DNA of 64,000 nt from Arsenophonus sp. aPb (lineage in GTDB: Bacteria > Pseudomonadota > Gammaproteobacteria > Enterobacterales > Enterobacteriaceae). Made by a program: the position numbers and the translations under genes. The notes under the pieces are model-generated. The model ran no database searches and had not been told where the DNA came from. It worked only from the letters and a program-made list of their open reading frames with translations. This document shows, piece by piece, positions 57,851-64,000 of the stretch. The stretch is from positions 1,612,001 to 1,676,000 of the forward strand of contig NZ_CP123499.1 of assembly GCF_029873475.1 (NCBI RefSeq). The letters run 5' to 3'. The number at the start of each line of letters is the position of its first letter. The stretch's first letter is position 1.

Positions 57851-59395
57851 ATGAATATAAACACCAGACAAATTATGTTGAAAAATTTCCTGGGTAACTC
57901 CCCTGAATGGTACAAATTGACTATTATTTTCTTTTTGATAATCAATCCACTGTGCTTTTTTTTCGTTAACCCTTTTATAGCCGGTTGGTTACTAATTGCC
58001 GAATTTATTTTTACCCTTGCCATGGCACTAAAATGTTACCCGCTACAGCCTGGCGGATTACTTGCTATTGAAGCAATAATAATTGGTATGACTTCACCGA
58101 AACAAGTCAGTCATGAAATCGCTAATAACATTGAAGTGATATTGCTATTGATTTTTATGGTGGCAGGCATTTATTTCATGAAACAATTGTTGTTATTTGC
58201 TTTCACAAAATTACTGCTGTCTATTCATTCTAAACGAATCCTATCACTGGCTTTCTGTTTAGCAAGCGCTTTTCTTTCGGCCTTTTTAGACGCGCTAACG
58301 GTAATTGCTGTCGTGATCAGTGTAGCTGTTGGTTTTTATTCTATTTATCATAACTATGTATCCAGTCAGAAAGAGCCTCTCCAGCCAGAAAATAACACAG
58401 ATACCAGGGAAAAAAACCAGATTCTTGAACAATTTCGCGCTTTTTTACGTAGTCTAATGATGCACGCTGGCATTGGAACTGCATTAGGTGGTGTGATGAC
58501 AATGGTTGGTGAGCCACAAAATTTAATTATTGCTAAATATGTTGGCTGGAATTTTAGTGCTTTTTTCTTACATATGATCCCAGTGACATTACCAGTATTT
58601 TTATGTGGCTTAATTATTTGTTATTGCGTCGAACATTTTAAACTATTCGGTTACGGTGCAGAATTACCAGAAAGCGTCCGCCATATTTTGCAAATGCACG
58701 ATAAAAATGCGAGCAGAAAACGAGATCGACGGGAAAAATTGCAACTAATAACTCAAGCATTGGTCGGTGTTTGGTTAATTATTGCTCTAGCTTTCCATCT
58801 TGCTGAAGTCGGCTTAATTGGCTTATCTGTCATCATATTAATAACCTCATTTTGTGGCATTACTGATGAACACACCATTGGCAAAGCATTTGAAGAAGCT
58901 TTACCCTTTACCGCCTTATTAACGGTATTTTTTTCAATTGTTGCAGTTATTATTGATCAACATCTTTTTACCCCATTTATTCAATTTGTATTACAGTCTT
59001 CTGAATCATCGCAACTGTTTTTATTCTACTTATTTAATGGGTTACTTTCTGCTATTTCAGACAATGTTTTTGTTGGTACTGTCTATATAAATGAAGCAAT
59101 GAGTGCGTTAAAAGAAGGATTAATATCACGCCAACAGTTTGAATATCTGGCGGTTGCCATTAATACAGGAACTAACCTGCCTTCAGTAGCAACACCAAAC
59201 GGTCAAGCTGCTTTTCTATTTTTATTGACTTCAGCACTTTCACCACTTATTCGCCTTTCATATGGCAGAATGGTTATTATGGCATTACCTTATACTATTG
59301 TGATGACATTCGTCGGTTTATTAGCAATAGAACTATGGTTGATCCCAGCAACTGAGTGGTTCGCTTCATTAGGCCTGATAAATATAGCTAAATAA
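57851..59395 (+). CDS. nhaB: Na+/H+ antiporter NhaB
   Basis: Electrogenic Na+/H+ antiporter of the inner membrane. 514 aa (E. coli 513) with about 12 hydrophobic segments. Conserved stretches are NFLGNSPEWYKL, IAGWLLIAEFIFTLAMALKC, FLDALTVIAVVISVAVGFY, GGVMTMVGEPQNLIIAK and INTGTNLPSVATPNGQAAF. The start aligns exactly with E. coli. Confidence 0.97.
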   Translation: MNINTRQIMLKNFLGNSPEWYKLTIIFFLIINPLCFFFVNPFIAGWLLIAEFIFTLAMALKCYPLQPGGLLAIEAIIIGMTSPKQVSHEIANNIEVILLLIFMVAGIYFMKQLLLFAFTKLLLSIHSKRILSLAFCLASAFLSAFLDALTVIAVVISVAVGFYSIYHNYVSSQKEPLQPENNTDTREKNQILEQFRAFLRSLMMHAGIGTALGGVMTMVGEPQNLIIAKYVGWNFSAFFLHMIPVTLPVFLCGLIICYCVEHFKLFGYGAELPESVRHILQMHDKNASRKRDRREKLQLITQALVGVWLIIALAFHLAEVGLIGLSVIILITSFCGITDEHTIGKAFEEALPFTALLTVFFSIVAVIIDQHLFTPFIQFVLQSSESSQLFLFYLFNGLLSAISDNVFVGTVYINEAMSALKEGLISRQQFEYLAVAINTGTNLPSVATPNGQAAFLFLLTSALSPLIRLSYGRMVIMALPYTIVMTFVGLLAIELWLIPATEWFASLGLINIAK

Positions 59396-59404
59396 TTTTT
59401 ATTA

Positions 59405-59440
59405 AAAATGCTATTATTTAATTGAAAATAATAGCATTTT
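59405..59440 (+). terminator. nhaB terminator
   Basis: A 15-bp perfect stem, AAAATGCTATTATTT (59405-59419) with AAATAATAGCATTTT (59426-59440), has a 6-nt loop and a T-rich tail. Confidence 0.85.
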
Positions 59441-59607
59441 CCTTTCATTTAACACAAAAAGCTGTCAGCTAAAAAGAAAATTTATTTACAATTCAATTCA
59501 TTATCCTATCTTATTAGAAATTTAAATTAGCTATTTTTTTTGGCGTAAACAAAATAAGATCATATGCTTCCCTCACTAACTTATCGAAGAAATGGAATAG
59601 AATAAAC

Positions 59608-60129
59608 ATGCTTAAATTTTTTTACTCATACTCACAAACCAGAAAAGCCTGGTTATTACTGGCTATCAGCGCCTGTATTTTAGAAATTATTGCACTTTAT
59701 TTTCAACACGGTATGGGCCTAAGACCTTGTGTATTATGCATTTACGAAAGGATTGCACTGTTTGCTATCTTGGCAGCCGGTTTAATTGCTGTCATCGCGC
59801 CAAAAAGTACTCTTCGCTTCGTGGCACTCATTTTATGGTTATACAGTAGTTGGCAAGGATTGAAGCTAACCTGGGAACATACCAGACTAAAATTTTACCC
59901 ATCACCTTTTGACTCGTGCGATTTTGCCGTTAATCTTCCATCATGGCTGCCACTTAATCACTGGTTTCCAGCTGTTTTTGAAGCCTATGGTGACTGTATC
60001 CAAAAACAGTGGTCATTTTTAAATATTGAAATGTCCGTATGGTTATTAATTATTTTTATCGCTTATTTTTTGCTGGCAATAATTATCCTGTTAAGCCAAT
60101 TTTTATGGTTTAAAAAAAATAATCATTAA
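59608..60129 (+). CDS. dsbB: Disulfide bond formation protein B
   Basis: Reoxidises DsbA and passes electrons to quinones. 173 aa (E. coli 176), four transmembrane segments. The two periplasmic Cys pairs are present: C41-C44 in RPCVLCIYER and C104/C130 in DSCDF and GDCIQKQW. It follows nhaB as in E. coli. dsbA is not in the window. Confidence 0.97.
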   Translation: MLKFFYSYSQTRKAWLLLAISACILEIIALYFQHGMGLRPCVLCIYERIALFAILAAGLIAVIAPKSTLRFVALILWLYSSWQGLKLTWEHTRLKFYPSPFDSCDFAVNLPSWLPLNHWFPAVFEAYGDCIQKQWSFLNIEMSVWLLIIFIAYFLLAIIILLSQFLWFKKNNH

Positions 60130-60138
60130 GACAATTCT

Positions 60139-60168
60139 AGCTGGACTAATAATTATCAGTCCAGCTTT
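60139..60168. terminator. Bidirectional hairpin between dsbB and the SMR gene
   Basis: AGCTGGACT (60139-60147) pairs perfectly with AGTCCAGCT (60158-60166) around a 10-nt loop, between convergent genes. Confidence 0.8.
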
Positions 60169-60282
60169 CACTATGATGACTTTATGGAAATATTACGGCT
60201 CACTAGCGAGAAACTGTCAAACCGCTCAATAAGTTTGAGATTCAATAGATTATTACCTAATACACCTTATAAATAACCATTA

Positions 60283-60615
60283 TCAATGAATACTAGTTTT
60301 AGAAACAAGATTAATAACTAAAACCCCAGAAATAATTAACAAAATCCCTAAAATAGCTGGCCAATCTAATTTTTGCTGATAAAGAAACAACGCTGCCACT
60401 GACACCAGCACGATGCCTAAACCAGACCAAATAGCATAGGCAATACCTAATGGCATCATTTTGACTACTTGTGATAAGCCAAAAAATGAAATGCTATAAC
60501 CAACAACAACAATAATTGATGGTAACAAACGGGTAAAACCATCAGAAGCCTTTAATGATGTGGTTGCAATCACTTCAGCCACAATCGACATTAATAAATA
60601 AGCCAATCCGTTCAT
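60283..60615 (-). CDS. Small multidrug resistance transporter, EmrE-like
   Basis: 110 aa, the exact length of E. coli EmrE, with four transmembrane helices. The essential Glu14 is in IVAEVIATTSLK. The signature GIAYAIWSGLGIVLVS and the LLIISGVLVINLVS helix match EmrE/QacE-type dimeric drug/proton antiporters rather than paired or guanidinium (Gdx) types. Substrates unknown. The EmrE homology is strong, but orthology is uncertain since in E. coli emrE is on a prophage. Confidence 0.88.
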   Translation of the reverse strand: MNGLAYLLMSIVAEVIATTSLKASDGFTRLLPSIIVVVGYSISFFGLSQVVKMMPLGIAYAIWSGLGIVLVSVAALFLYQQKLDWPAILGILLIISGVLVINLVSKTSIH

Positions 60616-60820
60616 TTATACTCCTAAATATAAACTAATTATCACAATGGTAAGATAATCGAAACACTAATTGCCAGTATTGAGGTAAAACTAAATAATC
60701 AGCAAAAGTTTTCTTTTGCTCTAAACTAGCCTAAACTGGTCGCGTTTTTTATCGCGGTGGATTTAAAAAATCATTCTTTTGATAATAAAATCGATTACCT
60801 TTAATACATCAGTAATAAAT

Positions 60821-61735
60821 ATGAATCAACAAAAAGAACAGTATAACTTTAATAAACTACAAAAAAAGTTACGTCGTAACGTTGGCCAAGCGATCGCTGA
60901 TTTCAATATGATTGAAGAAAATGATCGCATTATGGTTTGTCTTTCTGGTGGCAAAGATAGTTACACCCTATTATCAATATTACAAAATTTACAAAAAAGC
61001 GCGCCAGTAAATTTTACTCTGTTTGCCGTCAATCTTGACCAAAAACAACCCGGTTTTCCGGCCGACATTTTGCCATCTTATCTCGATAAACTCGGTATTG
61101 AATACCAAATAGTGGCAGAAAATACTTATGGTATTGTGAAAGAAAAAATACCGGCAGGAAAAACGACCTGCTCACTATGCTCTCGCCTACGTCGCGGTAT
61201 CTTATATCGAACTGCCAGCGAACTGGGAGCCACTAAAATTGCATTAGGCCATCACCGGGATGATATTTTACAAACCGTATTTCTCAATATGTTTTATGGT
61301 GGCAAACTCAAAGGGATGCCACCTAAGCTAATGAGTGACAATGGTAAACATATCGTTATACGACCTTTAGCCTATTGCCGGGAAAAAGATATTGCTAACT
61401 ACGCAAAAATTAAAGCATTTCCAATTATTCCTTGCAATCTTTGTGGTTCTCAACCCAATTTACAACGGCAAGTTATAGGCAAAATGCTAAGAGAATGGGA
61501 CAAACAGTACCCAGGGCGAATTGAGACTATGTTTCAAGCAATGCAAAATATTGTTCCTTCTCATTTATGCGACAGTAACCTATTCAACTTCAAACAGATT
61601 AATCATACCAGCAACATTGTTAATGGTGGCGATTTAGCATTTGATAACGAAACATTTTCCATAATTAACGCCCACCATGCTACCGAGTCAGATAGCCCTC
61701 ACTCAAATCGGGTTAATATTGTTGAAATAAAATAA
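60821..61735 (+). CDS. ttcA: tRNA 2-thiocytidine synthetase TtcA
   Basis: Thiolates cytidine 32 of some tRNAs. About 304 aa from the ATG at 60821 (MNQQKEQYNFNKLQ), which fits E. coli (311 aa); the frame is open from a TTG at 60779. The PP-loop is CLSGGKDSYTLL. The [4Fe-4S] cysteines are in KTTCSLCSRLRRG and IPCNLCGSQ. In E. coli the Rac prophage lies beside ttcA; here no prophage is seen. Confidence 0.96.
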   Translation: MNQQKEQYNFNKLQKKLRRNVGQAIADFNMIEENDRIMVCLSGGKDSYTLLSILQNLQKSAPVNFTLFAVNLDQKQPGFPADILPSYLDKLGIEYQIVAENTYGIVKEKIPAGKTTCSLCSRLRRGILYRTASELGATKIALGHHRDDILQTVFLNMFYGGKLKGMPPKLMSDNGKHIVIRPLAYCREKDIANYAKIKAFPIIPCNLCGSQPNLQRQVIGKMLREWDKQYPGRIETMFQAMQNIVPSHLCDSNLFNFKQINHTSNIVNGGDLAFDNETFSIINAHHATESDSPHSNRVNIVEIK

Positions 61736-61855
61736 AAAAAGCCGATGTATTATACATCGGCTGATAGCGGTCAATTATTCTGTATAAGAACTCAATATGA
61801 GAAAAACTACAATTATGGAGCACAACGTTCATCGCTTAACGTTGCATTCACCTGC
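61734..61855 (-). ncRNA. fnrS: FNR-dependent small RNA FnrS
   Basis: Read on the minus strand the region begins GCAGGTGAATGCAACG, identical to my recollection of the E. coli FnrS 5' end. It continues with a hairpin (61838-61845 paired with 61822-61829) carrying covariation with E. coli, and GCTCCATA. It ends with the perfect terminator AGCCGATGTA / TACATCGGCT (61740-61762) and seven T. From start to T run it is 122 nt, the E. coli length. It lies beside zntB, as in E. coli. FnrS is an Hfq-dependent anaerobic repressor of aerobic-metabolism mRNAs. The middle part is diverged from E. coli. Confidence 0.9.
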
Positions 61856-61890
61856 GAAATCAATTCTGCCTTAATTAGGTATAAATTTTC

Positions 61891-61904
61891 TTGATATAGC
61901 TCAA
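61891..61904. promoter_or_regulatory. FNR box of fnrS
   Basis: TTGATATAGCTCAA matches TTGAT-N4-ATCAA with one mismatch. Its centre is about 42 nt upstream of the predicted FnrS 5' end, the class II FNR activator position. It lies in the 3' spacer of zntB. Confidence 0.7.
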
Positions 61905-61958
61905 TTTATTTTTACTAAACTAAATAACTAGAAATTTTATATTAGAAAATGTTTTATT

Positions 61959-62939
61959 TTATAACCACTTCCCTCTCTTTAACCACCAGATAACAAAAGT
62001 AATTAAACAACTTAACAATAAACAAAAAATACTAAATGCAAATTTAAACTCGCTACCTGGAATACCATTTAGGTTGACGCCAAATAAGCCGGTTAAAAAG
62101 GTTGATGGAAGAAAAACAATCGCTAACATTGACATAGTATAAATTCGTTTATTAGTTGCTTCTGAAATCAATGCATTAATTTCATCGGTTATAACAGCGG
62201 TACGAGCAACAAAACCATCTAATTCATCAATACATCGCCCAAGCCTTTCGGCATTTTCCTGCATACGGTGGCGATCGTCATCGCTCATCCATAGAAATTT
62301 TTCGGTGGCTAAACGAGCAAAAACATCCCGTTGAGTAGACATATAGCGGCGCACGATAATAATCTGTTTTCTTAATAACGCTAATTTTCCCCGTTCCGGG
62401 ATCTCTTCAGTTAATATTTTTTCTTCCATTTTAATTAAACGATCATGCAATATATCGGTAAAATCACTGACTTCATCGTTAATCGAATCAGCGACCTCCA
62501 CTAACCATTCTCCGCTCGTTTTTGCGCCAACATGATGAGTTAGATCGTCAATAACAGGCTCAAGGGATTTAACTTTACGGTGGCGACTAGAAATAATTAC
62601 CTGATTATTAATATAAATACGAAAGGCAACCAACTGTTCAGGCCGGTCACCGATATTTTTATTAATCGTTTGTAAATTAACCAGTGTGCCATCACCGGTT
62701 CTTATTATACGCAACCGATTAATATTTCCAGTTAGTCCATCTTTAATCGTTGAATTGAATAATCCAGAATGCTTTATCCATTGATAACTGGCTTTATTTC
62801 TATAATCATAGTGAAGCCAAAACGGCATTTGTGGTGTCGCTTCCGCATTAACATCGATAGCAATAAATCCACCTTCACCATCTAATTGGTATGCATGTAC
62901 AGATTCAGAGCCCTGAATTATTGAGCCATAAATAGCCAC
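61959..62939 (-). CDS. zntB: Zinc transport protein ZntB (CorA family)
   Basis: CorA-superfamily transporter that mediates zinc movement driven by protons. 326 aa (E. coli 327). A large cytoplasmic domain (about 1-260) is followed by two C-terminal membrane helices (about 268-290 and 300-322). The GxN signature is in FLTGLFGVNLNGIPG. fnrS follows on the same strand. Confidence 0.95.
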   Translation of the reverse strand: MAIYGSIIQGSESVHAYQLDGEGGFIAIDVNAEATPQMPFWLHYDYRNKASYQWIKHSGLFNSTIKDGLTGNINRLRIIRTGDGTLVNLQTINKNIGDRPEQLVAFRIYINNQVIISSRHRKVKSLEPVIDDLTHHVGAKTSGEWLVEVADSINDEVSDFTDILHDRLIKMEEKILTEEIPERGKLALLRKQIIIVRRYMSTQRDVFARLATEKFLWMSDDDRHRMQENAERLGRCIDELDGFVARTAVITDEINALISEATNKRIYTMSMLAIVFLPSTFLTGLFGVNLNGIPGSEFKFAFSIFCLLLSCLITFVIWWLKRGKWL

Positions 62940-63207
62940 AACACATATCCCCCTATTACGGTCAATTTTGTTTTTTCCTTTTAAAAATAGTCCTATTTCT
63001 GTTTAATTAAAGCTTTCTTACTCGATTGTTATATGATTAATTGCGACTAACATTTTATTTTTATGTCGTTAAGCCTTTCTATTCGTCAAAATTCATCACA
63101 AAAATTAATTAAAACAAAAATAAATTAAATTCAAATTAATTAATAATACATTTAAATTCAAGATATTATAATTAAATACAAATTAATAAAAAGTTGATCA
63201 CAAATGA

Positions 63208-63234
63208 AAAATAATTAAAATAATTAAAATAATT
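63208..63234. repeat. Three tandem copies of a 9-bp repeat upstream of the ail-like gene
   Basis: AAAATAATT is repeated three times exactly (63208-63216, 63217-63225, 63226-63234), ending 30 nt before the start codon of the ail-like gene. It lies in the 325-nt spacer divergent from zntB, which otherwise holds no gene. Confidence 0.75.
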
Positions 63235-63264
63235 AATCATAGAAACCATAAACTAGGGACAGTT

Positions 63265-63825
63265 ATGAAAAAAACAGTTATTTTTACCTTAATGACCCAT
63301 TTATTTTTTTCGCCTACAGGATTTTCAGCTTCTCCTCAATCGCAAACCTTCAGTCTAGGCTATTCTAATCTCTATTATCATGGTAATTCTCTTACCGGGT
63401 TAAACCTTAACTATGACTACCAAATAGATAACCATTGGGGAGTATTAACATCGATAAGCTGGAATAAAGGTGTTAATCATTGGTACAGCTTCAATAATCT
63501 CCATCAACTTGTTAAACATAAAGTTAATATTGATTACCTCAGCTTACAAGCCGGCCCCAGTTATCGTTTCAATGATTATTTAACGCTATATAGCACCATC
63601 GGTTTTGCCCGTTTTACCCTAAAAAACACAGAGAAATTTGAGATCGAAAATATAGTGATTGATTCAATGAAACATACCACCGGCCTTAGTTGGGGAGCCG
63701 GAATAAAAATCAACCCGATCAAAATGCTCAGCCTCTATTTAAGCTATGAAGGAGCGAATAGTCATAACGATCACACAAATCCCACAGTCAATGGATTTAA
63801 TATTGGTTTAGGTTATCGATTCTAG
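63265..63825 (+). CDS. Ail/OmpX-family outer-membrane protein
   Basis: 186 aa with an N-terminal signal peptide (about residues 1-21, ending GFSA). The body is an eight-strand beta-barrel pattern (FSLGYSNLYY, GLNLNYDYQI, WGVLTSISW, YLSLQAGPSYRF, LYSTIGFARFTL, GLSWGAGIKI, LSLYLSYEGA, GFNIGLGYRF) with a C-terminal Phe for barrel assembly. The Ail/PagC/OmpX/Lom family includes adhesion and complement-resistance proteins; which type this is cannot be told. Start has an AGGGACAG Shine-Dalgarno. Confidence 0.88.
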   Translation: MKKTVIFTLMTHLFFSPTGFSASPQSQTFSLGYSNLYYHGNSLTGLNLNYDYQIDNHWGVLTSISWNKGVNHWYSFNNLHQLVKHKVNIDYLSLQAGPSYRFNDYLTLYSTIGFARFTLKNTEKFEIENIVIDSMKHTTGLSWGAGIKINPIKMLSLYLSYEGANSHNDHTNPTVNGFNIGLGYRF

Positions 63826-63916
63826 TTGTCTAATTTACAATCTTAGTCGCCTGATGATACGTCAGGGCATAAATTTCATCACTGCCCTGCATTAAGCAGA
63901 CTAATTTAGTATTGAA
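63826..63916. other. Spacer with two alternative short hairpins
   Basis: CCTGA (63850-63854) can pair with TCAGG (63862-63866), or CAGGGC (63863-63868) with GCCCTG (63884-63889). The two pairings exclude each other. No T-tract follows. It may be the end of the ail-like transcript. Confidence 0.35.
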
Positions 63917-64000
63917 TTAATGTTTAATAACATAAAGTGTATGGCTATAACTTACATTTTCTGGATTATTGACTAGATAGCCCTTTAACCAAGATTTTAT
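63917..64000 (-). CDS. Possible C-terminus of a gene running off the window
   Basis: On the minus strand an open frame runs from the window edge to a TAA at 63917-63919. It encodes at least 27 residues, ending SYSHTLYVIKH. Composition looks protein-like (WLKGYLVNNPEN), but it is too short to assign a family. Confidence 0.35.
   Translation of the reverse strand: MKSWLKGYLVNNPENVSYSHTLYVIKH

Overview
The window is a stretch of gammaproteobacterial chromosome from the order Enterobacterales. Nearly every protein aligns end to end, from memory, with its Escherichia coli counterpart, and long blocks keep E. coli gene order. The DNA is visibly AT-rich, spacers are long, and many genes expected from E. 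coli order are missing. trpG and trpD are separate genes, whereas E. coli has a trpGD fusion. Together this suggests a Morganellaceae-type, partly reduced genome such as Arsenophonus, or a Proteus/Providencia relative. That placement is inference. No tRNA, rRNA, CRISPR array, insertion sequence or prophage was seen.

Layout. 1-2.4 kb: the 3' end of nth, then rnb. 2.5-6.5 kb: osmB facing the lapA-lapB-pyrF-yciH operon, then ribA. 6.6-15.7 kb, all on the minus strand: acnA, cysB, sodC, topA, sohB. 15.8-20.3 kb: yciK, an unrecognised lipoprotein gene where E. coli has btuR, then rluB, yciO and rnm. 20.4-27.2 kb: a complete trp operon (promoter/operator, leader peptide, attenuator, trpE-G-D-CF-B-A). 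27.4-34.0 kb: a BON lipoprotein, yciC, yciB, yciA, tonB, clsA and ychE; the opp operon expected next to ychE is absent. 34.1-43.5 kb: adhE, tdk, hns, galU, rssB and purU with large non-coding gaps. 43.9-54.4 kb: an orphan LysR regulator, xthA, the ydjA-selD-topB operon, sppA, ansA-pncA, yeaC and msrB. 54.5-63.8 kb: gapA, yeaD, fadR, nhaB, dsbB, an EmrE-like pump, ttcA, the sRNA gene fnrS, zntB and an Ail/OmpX-type surface protein.

The gene set is mostly housekeeping: tryptophan synthesis, topoisomerases I and III, RNA decay and modification, envelope maintenance (LapA/LapB, TonB, ClsA, DsbB, SppA, SohB) and fermentative or glycolytic enzymes (AdhE, GapA). Anaerobic and carbon control can be read in the DNA: a Cra-like palindrome and an FNR-like box precede adhE, a perfect CRP palindrome lies between msrB and gapA, and the FNR-dependent sRNA FnrS has its own FNR-like box.

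Most worth a second look: the unknown lipoprotein gene at the btuR locus; FnrS, with a conserved 5' hairpin but a diverged middle; the trp leader with two separated Trp codons; a 12-C tract inside clsA; an ATG-TAA start-stop just before nhaB; tandem 9-bp repeats just upstream of the ail-like gene; and a TonB lacking the Pro-rich spacer. No clear new multi-gene system was found.
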